Source: Nodosilinea sp. WJT8-NPBG4
Lineage (GTDB): Bacteria; Cyanobacteriota; Cyanobacteriia; Phormidesmidales; Phormidesmidaceae
NCBI GenBank assembly: GCA_019359285.1
Contig: JAHHHQ010000066.1
Location: 1-64,000, forward strand
Length of the DNA stretch: 64,000 nucleotides
Direction of reading: 5' to 3'
Shown here: piece after piece, positions 26,382-35,101 of the stretch
How positions within the stretch are numbered: the stretch's first letter is position 1
Layout: each line of letters begins with the position of its first letter
The notes under the pieces: generated by a model
What the model saw: the letters and a program-made list of their open reading frames with translations, nothing else
What the model was told of the DNA's origin: nothing
Database searches by the model: none
Program-made: the position numbers and the translations under genes

Positions 26382-26664
26382 AGCACCTTTTGAGAAGTCT
26401 CATGATTTTTATCCTTTCGCTGGCGTCAGCCCCTCGTCCGGAAGGAGCACTAAAGTCCTCCGATCGACGCTATTGCTCACACTGCCGGATAGAGGATGAT
26501 TTCATGCCACCTCGCTATGGCAAAAGAACGAAGATAGAAGAGCGAAAAATGAAAAAATTCTTGACAGGCTTGAATCCTGCCATTTTGGGCGGTCCTCAAC
26601 CCAGCCTTCACCTGCTGTATCGGCTTTCGCGTAGAACCGGCCATCTTTAGTTGAGTGGTGACCT
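26382..26664. other. Intergenic region without recognisable gene
   Basis: About 280 bases 3' of ureD. The other urease genes do not follow ureD here. I see no conserved peptide, RNA or repeat. Confidence 0.5.
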
Positions 26665-27522
26665 CTACCGGGGCCACAGCCGTGACACAGTAGCCGATCG
26701 CCCCAAATAGAGAGGGCGCAGGTGCTGCCAAGCGGACACAAACCATCGCCTTGCCGCCTGGCTTGACGGGCCTCGATACCGACACAACAAGCCCGATTGC
26801 AGGCGGGTGACGCCGATGTCGCCGAGTTGGTCTGTAGCCCACAGCTGGCGCAGAGCAGCCACCGAGTCCCTTTCAAACTGGTGCCCTAGCACGGCAAAGC
26901 TACCCACTACTGGGTGCCCCGCTAGGCCGTTGGGGCTGTGGAGAGCGGCACTGCCTCCGGTCAAGTGTTGGCGATCGAGCCATAGGGGCTGATCGGCTTG
27001 CCAGACTTCGAGGCGCGATCGCCACTGACCCTGCTCAAAGGTTTCTCCCCGGGCGCTGCGGCCAAAGCGGGTGATCTCCCAACCGGCCCAGATGGCTCCA
27101 GGAGCCAGGTCAACCCGCAGCGCCTGGCTGTAGTGGGCCTGGTTAAACACAATGGTTTCTTGGGGGAACCATTCCAGGCAGCTCTCTAGCGCCAGGGTGA
27201 TGTCTACCTGCTGGCTGCTGACGGTGTCTGCGCTGCCGTAGACCTTGCTGGCGGCAGCGGTGGTGACAAGGGCCTGGGCACGCGGGGCTGCTGTCAGCTC
27301 CACTAACAGGCTATCGCCCCCCACCAGGCCCCCAGCGGTGTGTACCAGCACGGTATGGCACAGCCCTTCCCCTTCGGGATATAGGGGGCGCTGCACTCGC
27401 AATGGGGCACGGGTGTATGTCTGGGTCGGCACGCACCGACCCGACTCCATGGCATAGCTGAGACGAGCTAACCCTTGCCAGCCTGGGTTAGCCTCAGAGG
27501 ACTGAGCCGATGACTGCACCAT
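26665..27522 (-). CDS. ureD: Urease accessory protein UreD
   Basis: A 285-residue UreD (UreH) of normal length. Family landmarks are RVQRPLYPEGEGLCHTVLVH near residue 43, GGLVGGDSL near 65, ESCLEWFPQETIVFNQAHY near 110 and GWEITRFGRSARGE near 147. UreD forms the UreDFG complex that delivers nickel to apo-urease in the cytoplasm. No ureA, ureB or ureC follows it on the minus strand, so the structural genes must be elsewhere. It starts 6 bases from the end of the DUF3318 gene and may be co-transcribed with it. Confidence 0.92.
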   Translation of the reverse strand: MVQSSAQSSEANPGWQGLARLSYAMESGRCVPTQTYTRAPLRVQRPLYPEGEGLCHTVLVHTAGGLVGGDSLLVELTAAPRAQALVTTAAASKVYGSADTVSSQQVDITLALESCLEWFPQETIVFNQAHYSQALRVDLAPGAIWAGWEITRFGRSARGETFEQGQWRSRLEVWQADQPLWLDRQHLTGGSAALHSPNGLAGHPVVGSFAVLGHQFERDSVAALRQLWATDQLGDIGVTRLQSGLLCRYRGPSSQAARRWFVSAWQHLRPLYLGRSATVSRLWPR

Positions 27523-27528
27523 AATCAG

Positions 27529-28143
27529 TTAACGCAGGTAGCTTTCGGGCACCGAAAATTCCGAAGGCCCGGTTTGCCTGCGCAGATTTTGGCAGCGCAG
27601 CAGCTCGTTAACGGTGAGCACCCGTCGACCCTCTAGGGGGGGCACCGTCTCAATGGCACGAATCAGGGCCGCCGCCGCCGCGGCCTGGTCGTAGCCGCGC
27701 CGCAACGCTACCTGCACCGCCTTGTCATCGGCGGCAATCTCGATTTGAGGGCCGGTGACGCCGCGCCAAATTTGCCAACTGGCCAGGGCCGTAACCCCAG
27801 CGGCGGCCACCACGCCCACCGCGTCGCCCTGGAGCAGCTCTACCACGCTGCCTGCCAGCCCAGCTCCGGCCATGGCTTGGTACCAGTTGGGCTCGAGCAC
27901 ATTAGTCAGAGTCACCCAGCTCACGGTGCGCAAAAACAGCAGATCGCGCTCGGCCACGGCTAGCTGATGCCACAGATCGAGGTTGATTGAGACGGTGTGA
28001 GTCGACTGCCAGGGGCGCGGAAACTCAGCCTTAATGACGTTCAGCTGGCGATCGCTGAGCATCAGCTTAGTTTTCATGCGGGCGGTAGCGGGCATCAGCT
28101 CCCGCAGCCGACCAATTTCTGCATTGGGGTTAACCACAGTCAC
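27529..28143 (-). CDS. DUF3318 domain cyanobacterial protein
   Basis: A 204-residue protein of the cyanobacterial DUF3318 family, recognised by its start EIGRLRELMPATARMKTKL and the SINLDLWHQLAVAERDLLFLRTV region near residue 50. Two hydrophobic segments near 85-125 suggest membrane association. No function is known. It lies immediately upstream of ureD. Confidence 0.8.
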   Translation of the reverse strand: MTVVNPNAEIGRLRELMPATARMKTKLMLSDRQLNVIKAEFPRPWQSTHTVSINLDLWHQLAVAERDLLFLRTVSWVTLTNVLEPNWYQAMAGAGLAGSVVELLQGDAVGVVAAAGVTALASWQIWRGVTGPQIEIAADDKAVQVALRRGYDQAAAAAALIRAIETVPPLEGRRVLTVNELLRCQNLRRQTGPSEFSVPESYLR

Positions 28144-28219
28144 ACCATCCCAAAAATCACCCCTAAGCCTACCACTTCTAAGGGCTAGAACGCACAGTAC
28201 ACTTGGGCTAGGCCTGCAT

Positions 28220-28405
28220 TCAACGCAAACCCAGCCAGCTAAAAAACGTCTGGCCAGTGACTAGCTCTAGGAGCAGCAGTGCCACAAAGCCCACCATGGC
28301 AAATCGGCCGTTGATGCGCTCGGCGTAGCGATTCCACCCAAAGGCAGGAGCGGGTTCGGCAGAGGCCTCAGGGTTAGAGACAGTAGGCTTCGAATCTTGG
28401 ATCAT
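28220..28405 (-). CDS. High-light-inducible protein (Hlip)
   Basis: A 61-residue one-helix protein of the chlorophyll a/b-binding superfamily. The helix carries AERINGRFAMVGFVALLLLE, with the Glu/Asn/Arg residues that ligate chlorophyll in the family. Hlips protect photosystem II assembly and dissipate excess energy in the thylakoid membrane. The N-terminal 25 residues are hydrophilic and face the stroma-equivalent cytoplasm. Confidence 0.93.
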   Translation of the reverse strand: MIQDSKPTVSNPEASAEPAPAFGWNRYAERINGRFAMVGFVALLLLELVTGQTFFSWLGLR

Positions 28406-28438
28406 TGTTGGGGTAGGTAATGTCGACGTAAGAGCATC

Positions 28439-28627
28439 TTACTTTTTCCCTCCCTCTTTTTTCTCGACAATGCGGACGGGAATACCACTATCCAAATACT
28501 TTTTTAAGGCAGCAGTGAACTCGTCTTCTGCAGTTTTGGGCTTAGTCTCTTTGACTAATGATTTTCCCAATAAGGCTTCATTGGTCCACACAATGAAGAC
28601 CAGAATGAGCACGATGGCAAATTCCAT
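28439..28627 (-). CDS. Small cyanobacterial membrane protein
   Basis: A 62-residue protein with one N-terminal membrane helix (MEFAIVLILVFIVWTNEALL) and a charged, lysine-rich C-terminal tail ending EKKEGGKK. I do not recognise a named family, but this shape is common among conserved small cyanobacterial proteins. It is 33 bases from the Hlip gene on the same strand, so co-transcription is plausible. Confidence 0.65.
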   Translation of the reverse strand: MEFAIVLILVFIVWTNEALLGKSLVKETKPKTAEDEFTAALKKYLDSGIPVRIVEKKEGGKK

Positions 28628-28812
28628 AATTATTTCGGTGACTTGGTTTCAGGGATCCGGCAGGCTGCGTTTTAACAGATACAGGGTGGGGGTTTAGATC
28701 AGCTACAGGGAAGCAGCACTGAATTCCGGAAGCAATTTGCCCAAACTATATCGAAAGATCCTGAAACGGAACGGTTAATTCAAATGTTCAATGAAATGGC
28801 GGTTATTAGGAG

Positions 28813-29532
28813 TTAGTTGGTAGGGCACGGCAATTTCAGGCACAGCAGACTTTTGGGGTTTTCTGCGTCACCTAAAAACTCTAGGGTAGCCCCTAGGTGG
28901 GGCGCTAGACGGGCAACTAGCTGGTAGCGAAACTCAGGCGATAGAGCGGCCATGGCGGACGGTGGAGCCTCGCCAGGGTTTGCCCCCAAATGCAGGCCAA
29001 TGTTGCCGGTGGTGGCGTCTTCGGACACGGTCAGGCTGATCTGGGGGCTCCCCTGGGCCAGGGCGGCTTCAATCAGCATGACTAGGGCTTGCTCTAACCA
29101 TGCCGGATCAGTTTGAACCTGTAGAGTGGCTCCCACCGGCCCCACAATCAGCCGGCAGTGGCGGTTGATGCACTGCATTTCAATCATGCGCTGGACGCGA
29201 GTGATTAGCGGCTGGAGCAGGGTGGGGGTGAGCCGGGGGTGCAGAGCACCGATATCGAATTTGGAGAGGGTGATCAGCAGGTCGAGGTTCTTGAGCACGG
29301 TCTGAATGGCCTGGTTGGCCTGGGCAATAAACTCCCGCTCTTCGGCGGGGCTTTCGCAGAGATCCTCGAGAATTAGCTGGTGCAGGCTGATGATTTGATT
29401 AATGGGCGACCTGAGCTCATGGGAGGCCGTACCCAAGAAGGCAGCCTGATGCTGGGCCTGGTGCCGCAGGCGATCGTAGGCCAGCTGTAGCGTTTCGAGA
29501 TCGGTAAAGTCTTGACCCTGAGGATAGTCCAT
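28813..29532 (-). CDS. Histidine-kinase-like protein with degenerate ATPase domain
   Basis: A 239-residue soluble protein. A clear HisKA dimerisation domain contains the phospho-acceptor motif FLGTASHELRSPINQIISLH near residue 34. The following region has the length of a HATPase domain but lacks the expected asparagine of the N box (it reads ALVMLIEAALAQ) and the glycine-rich G boxes. It may be a phosphotransfer or binding partner rather than an active kinase. No sensor domain and no adjacent response regulator. Confidence 0.7.
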   Translation of the reverse strand: MDYPQGQDFTDLETLQLAYDRLRHQAQHQAAFLGTASHELRSPINQIISLHQLILEDLCESPAEEREFIAQANQAIQTVLKNLDLLITLSKFDIGALHPRLTPTLLQPLITRVQRMIEMQCINRHCRLIVGPVGATLQVQTDPAWLEQALVMLIEAALAQGSPQISLTVSEDATTGNIGLHLGANPGEAPPSAMAALSPEFRYQLVARLAPHLGATLEFLGDAENPKSLLCLKLPCPTN

Positions 29533-29617
29533 TGCGACAGCTGTCCATTGCGATAGATGAGTTCGCCCCTGCTAGCCTACCCCTGCGACGGGGCAAAACC
29601 GCTTTTAACGGTTTCAA

Positions 29618-30259
29618 CTAAACGGTTTCAACCTTGGGCAGAGCTACTGCGCCCGATCGCAGCACCGTCCAGCCGCCCCCCTGCCAGCGCACCACCGTCG
29701 AGGGCAATCCTGAGCCCTGGGGCTGATCATAGGGGGGAACCTCAACTTGGAGAAGGGCATAGATCTCAGCCTGGGTTGATTGGTCCAGGGTAAACACCTG
29801 GGGAAAGCTAGCCTCGATCGCCGTCATGGTCTCTAGGGGTAGTTCCCCCGAACGGTTGGCGCTAGTGGTGGCTAGAGGCCCGGTGCGGCCCAGCAGATGT
29901 CGGGCCAGGGGATGGTTAGGAATTCTCAGGCCCACGGTGCCCGTCTGCTGAGGGTTCATAGCCGGGGGTAGGCGATCGCTGGCAGGCAGCACCAGGGTCA
30001 GCGCACCGGGCCAGTACTGAGCCGCGATCGCGCTCCACTGGGCTAGCTCATCCTCACTGCCATTGATGTAGGGCCGCAGATCGTCAAGGCTGGCCCCCAT
30101 GAGGATCAACGGCTTGTCGGGGCTGCGCTCTTTGGCGGTATAGATGCGATTGCCCGCCTCGGGCCGCGCCGCCAGCGCTGGCACCGTATCGGTAGGAAAG
30201 CTGATCAGCTCCCCCGCTTGCACCGCCGCGATCAGTTCCCGTAACACTACCTGTGGCAT
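29618..30259 (-). CDS. Sua5/YciO/YrdC family L-threonylcarbamoyladenylate synthase
   Basis: A 213-residue YrdC-fold protein. ISFPTDTVPALAAR near residue 20, KERSPDKPLILM near 44, YWPGALTLVL near 83 and TTSANRSGELPL near 133 are the family landmarks. It makes threonylcarbamoyl-AMP for the t6A modification of tRNAs that read ANN codons. The short length, without the C-terminal Sua5 domain, places it with TsaC/YrdC-type members. ATG 30259 is preferred over GTG 30268. Confidence 0.88.
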   Translation of the reverse strand: MPQVVLRELIAAVQAGELISFPTDTVPALAARPEAGNRIYTAKERSPDKPLILMGASLDDLRPYINGSEDELAQWSAIAAQYWPGALTLVLPASDRLPPAMNPQQTGTVGLRIPNHPLARHLLGRTGPLATTSANRSGELPLETMTAIEASFPQVFTLDQSTQAEIYALLQVEVPPYDQPQGSGLPSTVVRWQGGGWTVLRSGAVALPKVETV

Positions 30260-30389
30260 AGGCTTCACTGTCGATCAATCAACTTTTCCCCAACGGATTG
30301 TAAACCCGTACCCCCAGCGGGTGACACCCCCCCTGATCGCTCCACCCTCGCCAACTCCACAATGGGAACTGTCGCCCAAAAGATCGCCC

Positions 30390-30785
30390 ATGAACCCCAT
30401 TCACACCCACGACCACAGCGCCGCGGCCCTCAACGCCCAGGGCTGCACTCTCTGCGAACAAAGCCAATTTGCTCAGGCTCTAGCGACCTTTGATCAGGCG
30501 TTAGCCCTAGACAGCACTTACTGCACCGGTTGGAACAATCGCGCCAATGCCCTCTGCGGCCTCAATCGACAAGCCGAGGCCCTAGCCGCCTACGACAAAG
30601 CCGTAGCCCTCAACCCCCTGTATCACCAGGCCTGGTTTAACCGGGGCAAGCTGCTGGCCGAAATGGGTGCCTATGGCAATGCGGTAGAGTCGTACAACCG
30701 CGCGATCGCCCTCCACGCCGACCCTGTCTACATCCACTCAAGAGAAGACATTTGGGTCAAAAAGCAGCTAATCGCCACGGTCTAG
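30390..30785 (+). CDS. TPR repeat protein
   Basis: A 131-residue protein with about three tetratricopeptide repeats (ALATFDQALALDSTYCTGWN, then EALAAYDKAVALNPLYHQAW and a third, NAVESYNRAIALHADPV). It is cytosolic and probably a protein-interaction module. ATG 30390 begins just after the divergent Sua5 gene. The partner is not evident from the neighbours. Confidence 0.8.
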   Translation: MNPIHTHDHSAAALNAQGCTLCEQSQFAQALATFDQALALDSTYCTGWNNRANALCGLNRQAEALAAYDKAVALNPLYHQAWFNRGKLLAEMGAYGNAVESYNRAIALHADPVYIHSREDIWVKKQLIATV

Positions 30786-30984
30786 CCCTGTCAAGAGCGT
30801 CATCCAGGCTGAGGATTTTGTGCTGGATGATGCCTCTAAGGAATTTCTGAGTTTGATTGAGGATAACGGCTTATTTGCCCAGGTCCTCACTCTCTGGCTC
30901 CTCAGCACTAGGGGCGATCGCACACCCACAAAAACTAAATTTCACCGCCTGGTTAAGATATTTAGGCTGCCCTTAAATAACGGG

Positions 30985-31014
30985 TTTATGAGTTTCTTAA
31001 AGGGTTTTTAATTC
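30985..31014 (+). promoter_or_regulatory. Candidate Pho box
   Basis: Three 8-base units with 3-base spacers, TTTATGAG, CTTAAAGG and TTTAATTC, have the 11-base period and the PyTTAA core of cyanobacterial Pho boxes, though the first unit is weak. They end about 105 bases before the phosphate-binding protein gene, where PhoB/SphR would be expected to bind under phosphate starvation. Confidence 0.4.
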
Positions 31015-31120
31015 ACTGTCCCCCCAGGCTTATTGTTGCCATCAGGCTTTCTTAGCATTGAGGCTGTAGCGTTTACCATGGCGGATTTGACCATGTTTAG
31101 GACGCTACGGAGAGTGTTGT

Positions 31121-32038
31121 ATGACGAGCAGACAGAAATTTAATCGCTATGCCCTGACTGGGGCGATAACCACCGCAGTAGCGCTAGGAATTGGCGTCCC
31201 CAGTGCGGTTTCCCAAAATTCCATCATTCAGATCGATGGGTCTAGCACCGTTTACCCCATTTCTGAAGCCATGGCCGAAGAATTTATGGCCGCCAACCGT
31301 GGCACCCAGGTAACCGTAGGGGTGTCGGGCACCGGCGGTGGCTTTAGCAAGTTTTGTGCGGGAGAACTCGACATCACCGGTGCCTCGCGCCCGATCAAAG
31401 ACTCTGAGGTCGAAGCCTGTGCCGCCGCTGGCATTGAGTACATTGAAGTGCCCGTTGCCACCGACGCCTTGACGGTGGTCATCAACCCCGAAAACGACTG
31501 GGCCGATGAAATGACCGTAGAGCAGCTGCAAACGCTGTGGAGCCCCGAAGCTCAGGACACCATCACCAATTGGAATCAGATCGACCCTAGCTGGCCGGAC
31601 GAACCCATTGAACTGTTTGGCCCCGGTACCGATTCGGGCACCTTCGACTACTTCACTGAGACGATTGTGGGTGAGGCGGGCTCTAGCCGCGCTGACTACA
31701 CCGCCAGTGAAGACGACAACATTCTGGTGATTGGCGTCAGCCGCGACCCCAACGCCATTGGCTACTTTGGTCTAGCCTATTACCTCGAAAACCAGGACAC
31801 CCTCAAAGCTGTTTCTATCAACGGCGTTGAGCCCACCCCCGAGAACGTTGAGAACGGCACCTATGCGCCGCTGTCTCGGCCTATCTTCGTCTACGTCAAA
31901 AAGAGCAGTCTGGAGAGCCGTCCTGAGGTGCGTGCCTTTGTGGAGTTCATGCTCGAAAACGGACCTGAGCTTGTGCCTGAAGTAGGCTATGTGCCGCTGT
32001 CTGAGGAACGCTACGCCGACATTCTATCTGAGCTGTAG
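31121..32038 (+). CDS. Phosphate-binding periplasmic protein (PstS/SphX)
   Basis: A 305-residue phosphate ABC transporter binding protein. A signal peptide covers about 31 residues. The phosphate-binding loops are visible as IDGSSTVYPISEAMAEEF, SGTGGGFSKFCAGELDITGA and PGTDSGTFDYF. Length and motif set match the SphX type of cyanobacterial PstS. pstC, pstA and pstB are not next to it, which is usual for sphX copies. A candidate Pho box lies upstream and a hairpin terminator downstream. Confidence 0.92.
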   Translation: MTSRQKFNRYALTGAITTAVALGIGVPSAVSQNSIIQIDGSSTVYPISEAMAEEFMAANRGTQVTVGVSGTGGGFSKFCAGELDITGASRPIKDSEVEACAAAGIEYIEVPVATDALTVVINPENDWADEMTVEQLQTLWSPEAQDTITNWNQIDPSWPDEPIELFGPGTDSGTFDYFTETIVGEAGSSRADYTASEDDNILVIGVSRDPNAIGYFGLAYYLENQDTLKAVSINGVEPTPENVENGTYAPLSRPIFVYVKKSSLESRPEVRAFVEFMLENGPELVPEVGYVPLSEERYADILSEL

Positions 32039-32099
32039 GGTCTGTAGGTTGCCCTCAACTTAGCGCGATCGCCCGCTTAGCAAAGCCTAGCCCCCAGAC

Positions 32100-32142
32100 C
32101 AGCCAGCCCTCGGGAAGACCGTTCATTCCCAAGGGCTGGCTG
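32100..32142 (+). terminator. Terminator hairpin after pstS-like gene
   Basis: CAGCCAGCCCTCGGGAA pairs with TTCCCAAGGGCTGGCTG at 16 of 17 positions around a 9-base loop, 62 bases past the stop codon. No strong T-run follows. Confidence 0.6.
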
Positions 32143-32207
32143 CGACTATCCACTGAAGCTAGCTCCCTTGTATCAGCGTTTTAACGCCGCCACTATCCTT
32201 AATACCT

Positions 32208-33074
32208 ATGACCCTTGGGGAATCTGTAACATCGCCTCGGCCGGTATCGCCCCCAAAGCGACCAACGCCACGGCGGCATCGAGCCAAGCTGTTACTAGCG
32301 CCGCTGTTCGGCCTATCGCTGGTGCTCCATGGGCTGTTGCTGCTGGCCCCAGCTCCCTCGCCGCAACCGGCTCCTGAAGCTGAAGATGCGATCGCCGAAG
32401 ACGAGTTTGTTGATCTGCTCAGCATCGGTACCCTCAACACCCCTGCGACTGAGGTTGCCTTAGCTCCGGCAGCATCTGCCCCACCGTCCCTGGCCCCAGC
32501 CTCTCCATCGCCCCAGCCAATCGCGTCCCCTGTCTCCTCCACTCCTGCTCGGGCCGACCTGCTCCCGAGCAATAGCCCACCCTCGCCGGAGCCCATTGTG
32601 GCTGAGCCGGCACCTGCTACAGCCGTGGTCGCAAATGAGGCCGTGGCTGAAATTTTTACCCGCCTGACCCGAGGCTCGGGGGATAGCGATTTTGACTCTA
32701 CGGAAACCTCGTTCCCGGCGATCGCCTATCTAATCCCCCAGGGCATTGCAACCTGGTCGCCCCAAGAACAGGCCTGCTTCTTTACGCAGATCAATGCCGA
32801 CACCTACAGCACTCAACCCAGCGTGGTGTCGCTCCGCTACCTGACTCGCAACGTTCAATTCATTGAAGAGCAAGATATTCCCCGCACCTTTCCAGCCCCG
32901 CAGTATGCGGTGAATAGCGTGGCGAACGGCTACTGCAACCACCCGTTGTTTCAGGTATTTCAAGAGGGGCAGCCTTACCTGTTTATCTCCCTGATAGGCA
33001 TTGGCGTAGGATCCCCTGGGCAGAAGGCCTCAGGGCTAGTGATAATCTGGGCAAGTGATCCCCGTGTGGGTTAG
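32208..33074 (+). CDS. Membrane-anchored proline-rich protein, TonB-like layout
   Basis: A 288-residue protein with one N-terminal membrane helix (LLLAPLFGLSLVLHGLLLLA near residue 28), a long Pro/Ala/Ser-rich stretch to about 145 and a C-terminal globular domain with two conserved-looking cysteines. The helix resembles that of the following gene, so the two are paralogues at the N-terminus. Its C-terminal domain does not show the TonB signature. It likely spans the periplasm. Confidence 0.65.
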   Translation: MTLGESVTSPRPVSPPKRPTPRRHRAKLLLAPLFGLSLVLHGLLLLAPAPSPQPAPEAEDAIAEDEFVDLLSIGTLNTPATEVALAPAASAPPSLAPASPSPQPIASPVSSTPARADLLPSNSPPSPEPIVAEPAPATAVVANEAVAEIFTRLTRGSGDSDFDSTETSFPAIAYLIPQGIATWSPQEQACFFTQINADTYSTQPSVVSLRYLTRNVQFIEEQDIPRTFPAPQYAVNSVANGYCNHPLFQVFQEGQPYLFISLIGIGVGSPGQKASGLVIIWASDPRVG

Positions 33075-33171
33075 CTACCGGGCACAGAAAAACGGCCCAC
33101 GTCACCCCAGTTTGTGGCTGAATAGTAGATGGCTAGTAGGCCAGTAGCGTAGTTTCCTTTGTAGATTTGGT

Positions 33172-34158
33172 ATGACGACTCGTTTTGCACTACCCGCCGA
33201 GGGGTCTCGGCCCCTGTGGCAGAAGCTGTTAGCCCCTATGCTGCTGGTGTCTTTGGGCCTACATGGGCTGTTGCTGTTGCTGCCAACGGGCGACGCCGAT
33301 GACGCTCTTGTACCACCTCCCGACCCGGAGCAAGACAGCGTGGCCATTACCCGTGTGCCTCCCGCAGGCAAGCCAGATGTAGCCGCGATCGCTGGTACAA
33401 CCGCCTCCCCCTCCACACCGCTGCGGGGCCCTACAGCTGCCCCGGCGGCCCCTGTAGCTAGAGCAAATGCTTCTGCCGTGCGGTCGGGCCGACCCCAAGC
33501 CCCTTCCAGGACGGCTACTCCACCGTCGCAACCTCGCTCCCAGGCAGCTTCACCGACCAACGCCCAACCGACTCAACCCCCACCCGCACCTGCCAATCCA
33601 CCGGCTGCGGGTGCCGTTACCCCTACGCCCCCACCCCCCTCCGCTCCGTCATCCACGCAACCCCTGTTTGACGCCGAGCTAGGCCCGCAACTGTTGGCCT
33701 ACGTGGCCGCCCTCAACCTACCCCAAGCCAAAGTTGACCGGGCGGCAGAGTCTATTCAAAACCGGTTTAGCTTCAACACCGCTGCCGTCACCAACGACAC
33801 TTTTAACGCTAACCAGAGCCAGTGGGTCACCACCCTTCGGCAGGAGACCGGCCTAGCCGATCTATCGCCAGAAATGAATGGTTCCGAGTTTGCCACGGTG
33901 TATCCCCAGCGAGTGTGTCTTGCAGACTCACCGGGCGAGATTAATGTTGGAGCCTTGGTGAACCCCGACGGGTCTTGGCAAGGCGAGCCCGCTTTATTGC
34001 GCAGCTCGGGATACAGCGTCCTCGATCGCAAAGCCCTGCAAGAAATTGGGCGTCACCGATTTGCTCCAGCCGAGGGCATCAAAGCCTACGTGCTCACCAT
34101 CGACACTAGCGTTGACTATGGCGATCGCCCCTGCCTAGACCCTAATCCAGCTTCCTAG
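33172..34158 (+). CDS. TonB-like energy-transducer family protein
   Basis: A 328-residue protein with an N-terminal membrane helix (LLAPMLLVSLGLHGLLLLLP near residue 22), a Pro-rich periplasmic spanner to about 165, and a C-terminal domain whose end matches the TonB C-terminal family: a V-x-PDGSW strand, then LLRSSGYSVLDRKALQEIGR and HRFAPAEG. TonB proteins transmit the proton-motive force to outer-membrane receptors. No exbB/exbD or receptor is adjacent, so this could also be a TonB-fold envelope protein with another role. It converges on map with a 4-base overlap. Confidence 0.7.
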   Translation: MTTRFALPAEGSRPLWQKLLAPMLLVSLGLHGLLLLLPTGDADDALVPPPDPEQDSVAITRVPPAGKPDVAAIAGTTASPSTPLRGPTAAPAAPVARANASAVRSGRPQAPSRTATPPSQPRSQAASPTNAQPTQPPPAPANPPAAGAVTPTPPPPSAPSSTQPLFDAELGPQLLAYVAALNLPQAKVDRAAESIQNRFSFNTAAVTNDTFNANQSQWVTTLRQETGLADLSPEMNGSEFATVYPQRVCLADSPGEINVGALVNPDGSWQGEPALLRSSGYSVLDRKALQEIGRHRFAPAEGIKAYVLTIDTSVDYGDRPCLDPNPAS

Positions 34159-35009
34159 GAGGCCAAAGCTACGGGGATAGAGCTGCGATCGGTCAAAATC
34201 TCGTAGCCGGTCTCGCTCACCAGCACCGTGTGCTCAAACTGGGCCGACAGCGATCGATCCACCGTGACCACCGTCCACTGATCTTTCAAGGTGCGGGTCT
34301 GCTTAGACCCAGCGTTTAGAATCGGCTCGATCGCCAGCGTCATCCCCGGTAGCAATTTCATGTTGGGCAGCTGGCGGGTGCGAAAGTTAAACACCGACGG
34401 AGCCTCATGCAGGTTGCGACCCACCCCGTGGCCGGTAAAATCTTCAACCACCGTAAAGCCAGAGCTGGTAACACAGTCTTCAATGGCTCCCGCGATGTCT
34501 AGCAGCGTATTTCCCGGCTTCACCTGGGCAATGCCGGCATAGAGAGCCGCTTCCGCTGCCGTCATCAACTGCTGAGCCTGGGCCGACACCTCGCCCACCG
34601 CAATGGTGATACAGGAGTCGCCATGGAAGCCGTTGTAGTAAGCCCCCGTGTCGACCTTAAGCAGGTCGCCCCGACGAATCACCTGGCGCTTGTGGGGAAT
34701 GCCGTGCACCACCTGGTCATTCACACAGGCACAGATCGATGCCGGAAAGCCGTGGTAACCCTTAAAACTGGGCGTTGCGCCCAGCTCACGAATCCGCTTC
34801 TCGGCATGGGCGTCTAAATCGGCGGTGGTCATCCCCGGCTGCACCAAGGCCTCGATTTCTTTGAGCACCGTGGCCACAATGCGGGCGGCACCGCGCATTG
34901 TCTCTAGCTCGGCCTCGGTCTTCAGCTCTACCCCCCGCACCCGACGGCTGCGCTTGGGCAGGGTAGCCTGATCAGCTCGACCGGGAATCAGATTCGCCAA
35001 AAAATTCAT
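34155..35009 (-). CDS. map: Type I methionine aminopeptidase
   Basis: A 284-residue type I MetAP. A basic 30-residue N-terminal extension precedes the catalytic domain, which starts KTEAELETMRGAARIVATVL. Metal ligands are visible in VDTGAYYNGFHGDSC (Asp pair), GHGVGRNLHEAP (His) and AIEPILNAG / FEHTVLV (Glu residues). It removes the initiator methionine from nascent proteins. The N-terminal extension is typical of one of the several MetAP copies found in cyanobacteria. Confidence 0.92.
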   Translation of the reverse strand: MNFLANLIPGRADQATLPKRSRRVRGVELKTEAELETMRGAARIVATVLKEIEALVQPGMTTADLDAHAEKRIRELGATPSFKGYHGFPASICACVNDQVVHGIPHKRQVIRRGDLLKVDTGAYYNGFHGDSCITIAVGEVSAQAQQLMTAAEAALYAGIAQVKPGNTLLDIAGAIEDCVTSSGFTVVEDFTGHGVGRNLHEAPSVFNFRTRQLPNMKLLPGMTLAIEPILNAGSKQTRTLKDQWTVVTVDRSLSAQFEHTVLVSETGYEILTDRSSIPVALAS

Positions 35010-35101
35010 AGGTGATGAGTGACGGAATTTAGAGGCCTCAGCCCCTTACTCAGTGTAATGGTGAAGTTAGCGCTTTTGGCGGCCCTGACTGCCTACTGGC
35101 C

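Noticed and set aside
26390..26650. 86-codon open frame between the HTH gene and ureD
   Set aside because: No recognisable similarity, and no ribosome-binding site; frames on both strands are equally open here.
30820..31011. Open frame of 63 codons after the TPR gene
   Set aside because: GTG start without a ribosome-binding site, no family resemblance, and it overlaps the region with the possible Pho box.
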